Of a DNA stretch of 22,227 nt, positions 1 to 6,340 are shown one piece after another (the stretch's first letter is position 1; each line of letters opens with the position of its first letter). The DNA is from an uncultured Flavonifractor sp. (GTDB lineage: Bacteria > Bacillota > Clostridia > Oscillospirales > Oscillospiraceae), in NCBI GenBank assembly GCA_947384055.1, contig CANDFO010000037.1, positions 1-22,227 of the forward strand, given 5' to 3'. The notes under the pieces were generated by a model. The model was not told the origin of the DNA. It saw only the letters and a list, made by a program, of their open reading frames with translations, and did no database searches. The position numbers were made by a program, and so were the translations under genes.

Positions 1-456
1 GCCGTAGGCGTGGTCCGCCGGGACCCCATGGCTATGCTCCCCTTCTGCGGCTATCATATGGCCGACTACTGGCAGCACTGGCTGGATATGGGCAGAACCC
101 TGGGCGACAAGGCCCCCAAAATCTTCAACGTCAACTGGTTCCGCACCGATGAGGAGGGACGCTTCATCTGGCCCGGCTTCGGCGACAATCTGCGGGTGCT
201 GGAGTGGATTATGAAGCGCTGCTTCGGTGAGACCGGCGCCGAGGAGACGTCTATCGGCTTCGAGCCCAGAGCGGAAGACATTGATCTGGAGGGCTCCGGC
301 GTTGATCGCGCCACCCTGGAGGGACTGCTGGGCGTCGATAAGACCCTTTGGAAGGAAGAGGTCAAGGGCATCCGGGAGTTTTATCAGAAATTCGGCGACA
401 AGCTGCCCCGGGAGCTGGCCCGAGAGCTGGATGGACTGGAGGCCCGGCTGAACTGA
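1..456 (+). CDS. pckG: Phosphoenolpyruvate carboxykinase (GTP), C-terminal part
   Basis: This is the 3' end of a GTP-dependent PEP carboxykinase, which interconverts oxaloacetate plus GTP with phosphoenolpyruvate, CO2 and GDP in the cytoplasm. The frame is open from base 1, and 151 codons are visible before TGA at 454-456. The 5' part lies outside the window. Family blocks that can be read are DPMAMLPFCGYHMADYW near the start, PKIFNVNWFR, and FIWPGFGDNLRVLEWI. In the family this aromatic WPGFG region forms part of the guanine pocket. The end, with a Leu/Glu-rich helix (KLPRELARELDGLEARLN), is typical of the family. The stop codon is followed within a few bases by a repeat-like sequence, and no classical T-tract terminator is adjacent. 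The identification is firm; only completeness is limited. Confidence 0.93.
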   Translation, partial: AVGVVRRDPMAMLPFCGYHMADYWQHWLDMGRTLGDKAPKIFNVNWFRTDEEGRFIWPGFGDNLRVLEWIMKRCFGETGAEETSIGFEPRAEDIDLEGSGVDRATLEGLLGVDKTLWKEEVKGIREFYQKFGDKLPRELARELDGLEARLN

Positions 457-461
457 TTCTT

Positions 462-651
462 TTAGAATCTGCGTTCAAAACAGTTGAATGTGTCCGGACG
501 TTTCTTCTGTATGCCTGTTCCCGAATTTCGGCAGAGCGCGGGATTGTGTGTTCAATTGTCTATGAAAGAACTCCACCGCATGTTTCCACATGGACTATCC
601 CAGAATACGCGGGCAGCACAAAAAGGTCCCTGGGCAGGAAAAAGGTTCTAA
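462..651. repeat. Degenerate AGAACCTG-family MITE-like element
   Basis: The left end TTAGAATCTG at 462-471 and the next 20 bases align, with scattered mismatches, to the left end of the clear elements at 11442-11531 and 15846-16012 (TTAGAACCTG, then TTCA, AAC, GTTGAA in register). The right end GGTTCTAA at 644-651 is the inverted counterpart. The 190-bp length is close to the 167 bp of the full copy. The interior has diverged too far to align by eye, so this may be an old decayed copy. It starts six bases after the pckG stop codon. Confidence 0.45.
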
Positions 652-687
652 AGGGAGTGGCGCAGCTTTCGCTGTGCCACTCCCTTT
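650..687 (+). other. Strong hairpin, 17-bp stem
   Basis: The arms 650-666 and 671-687 pair over 17 positions around the loop TTTC, with one position that is G-U in the plus-strand RNA. The 5' arm starts with AAA and the 3' arm ends in TTT, as in a bidirectional terminator, but a long T tract is missing. It is the first of a run of hairpins between pckG and hsp20. It could end pckG transcription, though it lies about 190 bp after the stop codon. Confidence 0.55.
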
Positions 688-691
688 AACC

Positions 692-882
692 TGTCGAAAA
701 AGGCCGGAGGCCTTTTTCGACAAAGGGGATACGGCCTGCTGCGCGCACCCTTTGGGCACACTTGCAGGCCGAGATGTGTCATTTTCGAGGCACATGTCCC
801 CGAAAATGACCAATTCTAACTTTATTTTGCCGCCTTTGGGCGGCAAAACTCTGCGAAGCTTTCCCGCGGGAGAAGTTTTTCG
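692..882 (+). repeat. Long structured dispersed repeat R1, copy 1
   Basis: A 191-bp segment recurs as an inverted copy of identical length at 7047-7237, with about 14 differences counted by eye. It is a chain of hairpins: 692-705 with 709-722 (14 bp perfect), GGCCTGC 733-739 with GCAGGCC 764-770, CATTTTCG 780-787 with CGAAAATG 801-808, and TTTTGCCGCC 825-834 with GGCGGCAAAA 839-848. No transposase or credible protein is encoded. The two copies keep every stem, which suggests that structure, as DNA or RNA, is what matters. I do not recognise a named family. Confidence 0.85.
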
Positions 883-933
883 CCGCTCCCTTCTTTAGCT
901 GGATTCTCCGGTGGTTGTAAACGAAAATATAGT

Positions 934-1008
934 TATAGTCAAAGCGGTTCAAAAGGAGCGATTTGCTCCTTTTGAACCCTGCGGCGAAAATCGCCGCAGG
1001 GACCGCTC
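934..1008 (+). repeat. Dispersed two-hairpin repeat R2, copy 1
   Basis: This 75-bp unit recurs inverted at 12698-12772 and is identical except for one loop. It contains two adjacent perfect hairpins: 946-959 with 965-978 (14 bp, loop GATTT), and 977-987 with 991-1001 (11 bp, loop AAA). An outer AGCGGT 943-948 / ACCGCT 1002-1007 pairing would close them into a three-way junction. Confidence 0.85.
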
Positions 1009-1057
1009 ATGCGGCCCTGCTTTAGACTTCATAGACGCCGCTGGCGTACATTGCACG

Positions 1058-1109
1058 CTCCAGTGGGTCAATGGCCCACTGGAGGAAAAAGCGCATGTTG
1101 CGCTTTTTC
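1058..1109. other. Two adjacent perfect hairpins
   Basis: CTCCAGTGGG 1058-1067 pairs with CCCACTGGAG 1075-1084. Immediately after it, GAAAAAGCGC 1085-1094 pairs with GCGCTTTTTC 1100-1109 around a 5-base loop. The second has an A tract before and a T tract at the end of its stem, so it could act as a weak bidirectional terminator shielding the heat-shock promoter from upstream transcription. No second copy of this pair is seen in the window. Confidence 0.6.
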
Positions 1110-1186
1110 AACTGCAGCGACTATATTAATTAAGATTTTTTTGAAATTTACCGCCGTATGATCGATTTAGACGACAAATTTACGGG

Positions 1187-1213
1187 TTAGCACTCTTATG
1201 TCAAGAGTGCTAA
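1187..1213 (+). promoter_or_regulatory. CIRCE operator (HrcA binding site)
   Basis: TTAGCACTC (1187-1195), a 9-base spacer, then GAGTGCTAA (1205-1213) is an exact match to the CIRCE inverted repeat recognised by the heat-shock repressor HrcA. It lies about 205 bp upstream of hsp20. Candidate promoter parts around it are weaker: TTGAAA at 1141-1146 upstream, and TTTACA 1216-1221 or a TATACT at 1264-1269 downstream. I cannot choose the transcription start with confidence. The site implies that hsp20, and probably clpB, belong to the HrcA regulon. Confidence 0.95.
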
Positions 1214-1418
1214 CGTTTACAAATTAGACATAAAATTATGTATATTTGTTCACAGAACGGCTTTATACTAAAGCTCGAAAAACAAGAAGTGAGTCGCAGA
1301 ACGGCTCCGGAAAGAGGTCGATTCCCATGACGCTCCCCAAATATTAGCAGACAGAACACCGAATTGCTAGCCTGTACCATTCACCTATTTAATTTTAAAA
1401 TGAAGGAGAGATTGCTTT

Positions 1419-1850
1419 ATGTCTTTTGGTATGCTTCCTTTTGAACGCGGCAGCGATAATCTGTTCGACACCTTTGACAATTTCACCCGTGACTTTTTCC
1501 GCAGCAGCAACACCAGCCTGCCCGCTTTCCGCACGGACATCCGGGACGACGGCGACAAGTTCGTGCTGGAGGCTGAGCTGCCCGGCTTTGAGAAGGGCGA
1601 CATCAGCCTGGATGTGAAGGAGGGAATTCTCACCATTACCGCCAAGCATCAGTCCAGGGAGGAGCACAAGGACGAGAAGGGCGGCTACATCCGCCGCGAG
1701 CGCCGCTTTGGTTCCTTCAGCCGTTCCTTTGACATCAGCGGCATCGACGAAAGCGCTATCACTGCCGCCTATACCAACGGTATCCTGGAGCTGCGGCTCC
1801 CCAAGGCCGTCCCTGCGGTCCCCGAGGCCCGCAGGATTGCCATTGATTGA
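1419..1850 (+). CDS. Hsp20/alpha-crystallin small heat-shock protein
   Basis: This is an ATP-independent holdase that binds unfolding proteins in the cytoplasm and passes them to ATP-driven chaperones. The 143-residue length is usual. A Phe-rich N-terminal arm (about 1-35) precedes the alpha-crystallin domain, which begins at FRTDIRDDGDKFVLEAELPG and ends with the strand motif NGILELRLPK (120-129). The C-terminal IxI anchor is present as I140-A141-I142, next to last. The ATG at 1419 follows AAGGAG at 1403-1408. The gene lies 205 bp after a perfect CIRCE box and 104 bp before clpB on the same strand, so HrcA control and cooperation with ClpB in disaggregation are likely. A GC-rich stem-loop separates the two genes. 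Confidence 0.95.
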   Translation: MSFGMLPFERGSDNLFDTFDNFTRDFFRSSNTSLPAFRTDIRDDGDKFVLEAELPGFEKGDISLDVKEGILTITAKHQSREEHKDEKGGYIRRERRFGSFSRSFDISGIDESAITAAYTNGILELRLPKAVPAVPEARRIAID

Positions 1851-1858
1851 TTCGGTGC

Positions 1859-1890
1859 AGGAGCCGGTCAGCTTTGACTGACCGGCTCCT
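1859..1890 (+). terminator. Stem-loop between hsp20 and clpB (partial terminator or processing site)
   Basis: AGGAGCCGGTCAG (1859-1871) pairs perfectly over 13 bp with CTGACCGGCTCCT (1878-1890) around a 6-base loop, nine bases after the hsp20 stop. The sequence after it (CCTTGCTACGG) has no T tract. It may attenuate read-through into clpB or stabilise the hsp20 part of a shared transcript rather than end it. Confidence 0.6.
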
Positions 1891-1954
1891 CCTTGCTACG
1901 GCATAGACAGACAAAAATCGCAGAAAATAGAACCAATGAAGGGATGTGACGCAG

Positions 1955-4585
1955 TTGAACGCGCAGAAATACACCCAGAAATCTCTTGAAGCGGTGCAGA
2001 ATGCCCAGACCCTTGCTATTGAGTACGGCAACCAGCAGATCGAGCAGCCCCACCTGCTGCTGGCCCTGCTGCTGGATGAGGGCGGACTGATTCCCCAGCT
2101 TTTGGGCGCCATGGGACTGACTGTTCCCAGCTTCACCGCCGCCGTAAAAGCGGAGGTGGAAAAGCTGCCCCGTGTGTCCGGCTCCGGTCGGGAGCAGGGG
2201 AAAATTTATGTGGCCCAGGATGTGGACCGGACGCTCACCGCCGCTGAGTCGGCGGCCACAAACATGAAAGACGAGTATGTCTCCGTAGAACACCTGCTGC
2301 TGGCCCTGACAGACACCGCGAACCGGGCTTTGAAAGAGCTCTTCCGCACCTACAACCTCTCCCGGGAGGGTATCCTGCAGGCGCTGGCAGCGGTCCGCGG
2401 AAATCAGCGCGTCACTTCCGACAACCCGGAGGAGACCTACGACGCCCTGAAGAAGTACGGCTCCGACCTGGTGGAGCGGGCCCGGCAGAACAAGCTGGAC
2501 CCGGTGATCGGCCGGGATGACGAGATCCGCAATGTAATCCGCATTCTCTCCCGGAAGAGCAAAAACAACCCGGTGCTCATCGGTGAGCCGGGCGTGGGCA
2601 AAACCGCCATAGCCGAGGGGCTGGCCCAGCGCATTGTCAAGGGGGACGTGCCCACCTCCCTGAAGGACAAGACCATTTTCGCCCTGGATATGGGAGCCCT
2701 TATCGCCGGCGCCAAGTACCGGGGAGAATTTGAGGAACGATTAAAGGCCGTCCTCAACGAGGTAAAGAAATCCGAGGGGCGCATCCTGCTCTTTATTGAC
2801 GAGCTCCACACCATTGTGGGGGCGGGCAAGACCGAGGGAGCCATGGACGCGGGCAACCTCCTCAAGCCTCTGCTGGCCCGGGGTGAGCTCCACTGCATCG
2901 GCGCCACCACGCTCAACGAGTACCGGCAGTATATTGAAAAGGACGCCGCCCTGGAGCGCCGCTTTCAGCCGGTGCAGGTCAGCGAGCCCACCGTGGAGGA
3001 CACCATCGCAATTCTCCGGGGACTCAAAGAGCGCTACGAGGTCTACCACGGGGTAAAGATCCAGGACGGGGCGATCATCGCCGCCGCCACCCTCTCCAAC
3101 CGCTATATCACCGACCGGTTTCTCCCCGACAAGGCCATTGACCTGATTGACGAGGCCTGCGCGATGATCCGCACGGAGATGGACTCCATGCCCACGGAGC
3201 TGGATATTATTCAGCGGAAAATCATCCAGCACGAGATTGAGGAGGCCGCTCTGAAAAAGGAGGACGACGCCCTGTCTCAGGAGCATCTGGCAGAAATTCA
3301 GCGGGAGCTGGCCGACCTGCGGGACCAGTTCAACGCCAGAAAAGCTCAGTGGGAGAACGAGAAAAACGCCATCGGCAAGGTGCAGCGCCTGCGGGAGGAG
3401 CTGGAGGCGGCCAGCGCAGAGCTGGAGCGGGCCCAGCGGCAGTACGAGCTGGAGCGGGCCGCCGAGCTGCAGTACGGCCGCATTCCGGAGCTGCGGCGGC
3501 AGCTGGAGGCCGAGGAGCGCGCCGCTCAGGAGGGCAGGCGGGACTCCCTGCTGCGGGATAAGGTCACAGAGGAAGAGATTGCCCGCATCATCGAGCGGTG
3601 GACGGGCATACCTGTGGCCAAGCTCATGGAGGGGGAGCGGGAAAAGCTCCTCCACCTGGAGGACATTCTCCACCGCCGGGTGGTGGGTCAGGACGAGGCT
3701 GTGCGCTTGGTCAGCGAGTCCATTCTCCGCTCCCGGGCGGGCATTGCCGACCCGGACCGGCCTATAGGCTCCTTCCTGTTCCTGGGGCCCACCGGCGTGG
3801 GCAAGACCGAGCTGGCCAAGACCCTGGCGGAGGCCCTTTTCGACAGCGAGAAGAACCTGGTCCGCATTGACATGAGCGAGTATATGGAAAAATTCTCTGT
3901 CTCCCGGCTGATCGGGGCCCCGCCGGGCTATGTGGGGTACGAGGAGGGCGGTCAGCTCACCGAGGCTGTCCGCCGCAAGCCCTACTCGGTGGTCCTCTTC
4001 GACGAGGTGGAAAAGGCCCATCCCGACGTGTTCAATATATTGCTCCAGGTATTGGACGACGGCAGAATTACAGACAGCCAGGGCCGGACGGTGGATTTCA
4101 AAAATACCATTCTGATTTTGACCTCCAATCTGGGCTCCCAGTACCTGCTGGACGGTATTGACGCCGGCGGAGAGATCACCGAAGAGGCGCGGAACGCGGT
4201 GGAGGAGCTGCTGAAACGCTCTTTCCGTCCGGAATTCCTGAACCGGCTGGATGAGATTGTATTTTATAAGCCGCTGACCCGCGAGAATATTACCCACATC
4301 ATCGACCTGCTGATGGCGGGGCTCAACTCCCGCCTGGCGGAAAAGCAGCTTCACGTGGAGCTTACCGCCGCGGCCCGGCAGTTCATCATTGACAGCGCCT
4401 ACGACCCGGCTTTCGGCGCCCGGCCACTGCGCCGCTTTGTCCAGCACACGGTGGAAACCCTCATCAGCCGCAGGATGATCGCCGGAGAGGTGCTTCCCGG
4501 CGACACCCTCCTCGTAGACTGCCAGGACGGGACGCTGACCGTAGAATCCAGACAGGTTCTCACCGGTGAGGTGGTGACAGACTGA
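1955..4585 (+). CDS. clpB: ATP-dependent disaggregase ClpB
   Basis: ClpB is a hexameric AAA+ unfoldase that extracts polypeptides from aggregates, working with DnaK and small heat-shock proteins. From the chosen TTG at 1955 the protein has 876 residues, a normal ClpB length. Domains in order are the Clp N-domain pair (about 1-150), AAA1 with Walker A GEPGVGKT at 210-217 and Walker B D282-E283, a Glu/Arg-rich coiled-coil M domain (about 400-530, marking ClpB rather than ClpA/X), AAA2 with Walker A GPTGVGKT at 611-618, pore loop GYVGYEEGG, Walker B D683-E684, and the small C-terminal domain. An in-frame GTG at 1946 is open, but it sits only two bases after GAAGGGA. TTG at 1955 gives proper spacing and the usual N-terminus (N-x-x-KYTQKSLEA). 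Expression probably depends on the upstream CIRCE unit. Confidence 0.97.
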   Translation: MNAQKYTQKSLEAVQNAQTLAIEYGNQQIEQPHLLLALLLDEGGLIPQLLGAMGLTVPSFTAAVKAEVEKLPRVSGSGREQGKIYVAQDVDRTLTAAESAATNMKDEYVSVEHLLLALTDTANRALKELFRTYNLSREGILQALAAVRGNQRVTSDNPEETYDALKKYGSDLVERARQNKLDPVIGRDDEIRNVIRILSRKSKNNPVLIGEPGVGKTAIAEGLAQRIVKGDVPTSLKDKTIFALDMGALIAGAKYRGEFEERLKAVLNEVKKSEGRILLFIDELHTIVGAGKTEGAMDAGNLLKPLLARGELHCIGATTLNEYRQYIEKDAALERRFQPVQVSEPTVEDTIAILRGLKERYEVYHGVKIQDGAIIAAATLSNRYITDRFLPDKAIDLIDEACAMIRTEMDSMPTELDIIQRKIIQHEIEEAALKKEDDALSQEHLAEIQRELADLRDQFNARKAQWENEKNAIGKVQRLREELEAASAELERAQRQYELERAAELQYGRIPELRRQLEAEERAAQEGRRDSLLRDKVTEEEIARIIERWTGIPVAKLMEGEREKLLHLEDILHRRVVGQDEAVRLVSESILRSRAGIADPDRPIGSFLFLGPTGVGKTELAKTLAEALFDSEKNLVRIDMSEYMEKFSVSRLIGAPPGYVGYEEGGQLTEAVRRKPYSVVLFDEVEKAHPDVFNILLQVLDDGRITDSQGRTVDFKNTILILTSNLGSQYLLDGIDAGGEITEEARNAVEELLKRSFRPEFLNRLDEIVFYKPLTRENITHIIDLLMAGLNSRLAEKQLHVELTAAARQFIIDSAYDPAFGARPLRRFVQHTVETLISRRMIAGEVLPGDTLLVDCQDGTLTVESRQVLTGEVVTD

Positions 4586-4607
4586 CCTCTTTTCCCCAAA
4601 AGCGCGA

Positions 4608-4645
4608 AAACCTCCGCCTGGGACCCTGCGGTCCGGCGGAGGTTT
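4608..4645 (+). terminator. Intrinsic terminator after clpB
   Basis: AAACCTCCGCC (4608-4618) pairs with GGCGGAGGTTT (4635-4645), an 11-bp perfect stem whose A and T ends give a U-containing tail (TTTCGTTT). It begins 22 bases after the clpB stop. Confidence 0.75.
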
Positions 4646-4726
4646 CGTTTGCCTGAATTCCCAGCGGCTGAACAGAGGCTGTGGGCGCTCCCCGGGCCGC
4701 CCGGCGAAAATATATCTGGCAGGGGG

Positions 4727-4755
4727 TTGACATGGGCAGGGCGAAGTGATATATT
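4727..4755 (+). promoter_or_regulatory. SigmaA-type promoter for the DUF3796-XRE pair
   Basis: TTGACA at 4727-4732, a 17-bp spacer and TATATT at 4750-4755 match the housekeeping consensus in 11 of 12 positions. It precedes the DUF3796 gene by about 45 bp. Confidence 0.85.
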
Positions 4756-4785
4756 TATCACAGCATAAGACAAATACATCACTTC
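4743..4785. promoter_or_regulatory. Operator-like palindromes overlapping the -10 box
   Basis: GTGATA (4746-4751) and TATCAC (4756-4761) form a perfect 6-4-6 palindrome centred on the -10 element. The half-site GAAGTGAT (4743-4750) recurs inverted as ATCACTTC at 4778-4785, just before the ribosome binding site. This arrangement fits repression by a small dimeric XRE regulator, and such a regulator is encoded two genes into the same transcript. Autoregulation is inferred. Confidence 0.55.
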
Positions 4786-4799
4786 TTGGAGGCACTTTT

Positions 4800-5441
4800 A
4801 TGAAAAAGAATCCTTTGTTCTGGACCACCCTGGCAGCGGTGCTGTGCCTGATTCTGGCTGTCGGAGCCAGTCTGCTGTTTAATGAAGGGCGGTGGGTATA
4901 CCCTATGGATCTGTCCGACTATCGGTTCCGCCTGGCGGACCTGCCCATGCTCCTGGCGGTGCCTGCGGCCGCAGTGTCTGCCATCGCGCTTATCTGCCAG
5001 ACGGTCTGCGCCGTCCGCCAGAAGCAGAAGAATGCCCGGCACACCCGGAAGCTGAACCCCTGGCTGGGACTGCTGGGCTTTTTCGGGCTGCTGGGTTTTC
5101 TGGGTCTGTGGACCTACCGGCTCAACGGCGACCTGACTCCCTTCTGCTTCTTCGTGTTCTTCGGATTTTTCGGCTTCTTTTTTGAGGGGAAAATGTCCGA
5201 TACCCTGATGGATGAGCGCTTTCAGGAGAACAGCCGCCGGGCCCAGCTGGACGCGTTTAAGGCCGGATTTGTCCTGCTGTGGCTGGTCATACTGGTGGTG
5301 GGCCACGGGCCGCTGTTCGGCAGCATGGAGTACACCGCCATTGCCCTGGTCAGTGTGGTGTCCTTTGTGCTGGGGCTGGTGCTCTTTTTGAGCGAGTACC
5401 TGCTCTACCGCTATGACCACGGCGGCGCCGCGGAGGAGTAA
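4800..5441 (+). CDS. DUF3796-like integral membrane protein
   Basis: This 213-residue protein of unknown function has about six hydrophobic segments (roughly residues 7-27, 48-69, 85-103, 111-128, 155-172, 180-200). It carries the glycine/phenylalanine-rich stretch that follows KLNPWLG (LLGFFGLLGFLGL), which I recognise as the hallmark of DUF3796 proteins. These are commonly found beside a small XRE regulator, as here. ATG 4800 is chosen because TTGGAGG lies 8-14 bases before it; an upstream GTG at 4746 falls on the operator/-10 region. The next gene starts one base after this stop codon, so the two are translated as a unit. Whether it senses something for the regulator is unknown. Confidence 0.75.
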   Translation: MKKNPLFWTTLAAVLCLILAVGASLLFNEGRWVYPMDLSDYRFRLADLPMLLAVPAAAVSAIALICQTVCAVRQKQKNARHTRKLNPWLGLLGFFGLLGFLGLWTYRLNGDLTPFCFFVFFGFFGFFFEGKMSDTLMDERFQENSRRAQLDAFKAGFVLLWLVILVVGHGPLFGSMEYTAIALVSVVSFVLGLVLFLSEYLLYRYDHGGAAEE

Positions 5442-5442
5442 T

Positions 5443-5643
5443 ATGGCCGAATTTACATGTACGCTGAAACAGTACCGCCAGCAGAAAGGCCTCACCCAGG
5501 AGCAGCTGGCGGGGCTGGTGGGCGTGCGGAGGGAGACCATTATGCGCCTGGAGAAGGCCCAGTACAACCCCTCGCTGAAGCTGGCGGTGGACATATCCAG
5601 GGCGGTGGAAACACCAATTGAGGTGCTGTTTCAATTTGACTGA
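5443..5643 (+). CDS. Small XRE-family transcriptional regulator
   Basis: A 66-residue, single-domain helix-turn-helix protein. The HTH is readable as LKQYRQQKGLTQEQLAGLVG followed by the recognition helix VRRETIMRLEKAQYNPSLKL. The remainder (AVDISRAVETPIEVLFQFD) is the usual short C-terminal helix of the YozG-like group. ATG 5443 sits one base after the stop of the DUF3796 gene and behind GGAGGAG, so I prefer it to an in-frame ATG at 5413 inside the upstream gene. It probably binds the palindromes on the shared promoter and adjusts its own operon. Family assignment is firm and the target is inferred. Confidence 0.9.
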   Translation: MAEFTCTLKQYRQQKGLTQEQLAGLVGVRRETIMRLEKAQYNPSLKLAVDISRAVETPIEVLFQFD

Positions 5644-5809
5644 AACGGTTTTCACGGGGTCCGCGCTCTGCGCAGGGTTCATTCCGCAGCGCGCCGCGGG
5701 CGGAAAGATATCAAGCAGGCATCGAAAATTTTTCAGGCCCGCTGTATGGACCGGGGCATAACAGGGAATACTGCATCTGTTATCTCGAAACGAGGAGGAA
5801 GCATATCCC

Positions 5810-6022
5810 ATGATTATGGATAAAATTGCTCTGGTTCTGGCAATCATCGGCGGCCTTAACTGGGGCAGCATCGGCATTTTCGGGTTCGACTTTGTGGCCT
5901 TTGCCTTCGGCGGGCAGTCCAGCGCCATCAGCCGCGTGGTCTATACGCTGGTGGGCCTGTCCGCCATCTGGTGCATCTCCCTGCTCTTCCGGGAGCGGGA
6001 TGCGGTGGACGAGCGGACCTGA
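5810..6022 (+). CDS. DUF378 (YuzA-like) small membrane protein
   Basis: A 70-residue protein with two predicted transmembrane helices (about 6-24 and 42-61). The conserved family signature LAIIGGLNWGSIGIFGFD lies in and just after the first helix, and FGGQSSAISRVVYTLVGLSAIW forms the second. The family is widespread in Firmicutes and has no assigned function. ATG 5810 follows GAGGAGG at 5792-5798; a second ATG at 5816 is less well spaced. It lies 166 bp after the XRE gene, with a small inverted repeat ATAACAG/CTGTTAT (5758-5782) between, and is probably a separate unit. Confidence 0.85.
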   Translation: MIMDKIALVLAIIGGLNWGSIGIFGFDFVAFAFGGQSSAISRVVYTLVGLSAIWCISLLFRERDAVDERT

Positions 6023-6121
6023 ACCTTACAGGAGCAGGCAAGGCGTGCGCCCCTGTCACACAAGGAACGTCCCCGACAGAAACGGTCATAGGCAAAGCCC
6101 CCTGACACAGGGAGCTGATAG

Positions 6122-6171
6122 ATTCCCCCCAAGGCAGGCCATGGAAAGCCAAGGTCTGCTTTGGGGGGAAT
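6122..6171 (+). other. Very strong hairpin, 19-bp stem
   Basis: Arms 6122-6140 and 6153-6171 (ATTCCCCCCAA with TTTGGGGGGAAT at the base) pair over 19 consecutive positions around a 12-base loop. The only two non-Watson-Crick positions are G-U in plus-strand RNA, whereas on the minus strand they would be C-A mismatches. That favours function in a plus-strand transcript. It starts about 100 bp after the DUF378 stop and lacks a T tract. Nothing else is recognised in the 318-bp gap 6023-6340 apart from this hairpin and the promoter at 6277. Confidence 0.7.
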
Positions 6172-6276
6172 GTCGTATGTGCCCGGGGCCTGCCCCGCAT
6201 CTCTCCGCATACGCCGGGACAACAGACGGGTTGTGTGTTGTTGGGGTATTACTCCGGCAGTTTCCACAAAAGCGGG

Positions 6277-6305
6277 TTGATATGACAGCGGTCATGTGTT
6301 ACAAT
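6277..6305 (+). promoter_or_regulatory. SigmaA-type promoter for the orphan gene
   Basis: TTGATA (6277-6282), a 17-bp spacer and TACAAT (6300-6305) each match consensus at five of six positions. The gene start follows about 35 bp downstream. Confidence 0.8.
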
Positions 6306-6340
6306 CGGCCCTATAAATGGGGAGCTGTGGAGGTATAGCG

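Noticed and set aside
595..898. Open frames in both R1 copies share long peptides and look like a conserved small protein.
   Set aside because: The similarity is that of the DNA repeat itself. Differences fall in loops and paired positions rather than third codon positions, and no ribosome binding site is present.
935..957. AGTCAAA...GTTCAAA in R2 resembles a CtsR heptad repeat near the heat-shock genes.
   Set aside because: Spacing and bases do not fit the CtsR consensus, it lies about 460 bp from hsp20, and the same sequence recurs at an unrelated locus (12750-12772).
692..1109. Repeated hairpins considered as a CRISPR array.
   Set aside because: The units differ in sequence and spacing, there are no unique spacers of constant length, and no cas gene is present.
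2741..4828. Very long minus-strand frame opposite clpB.
   Set aside because: It is an antisense shadow produced by GC-rich codon use; the plus strand encodes a full ClpB, and the frame has no start site or family motif.
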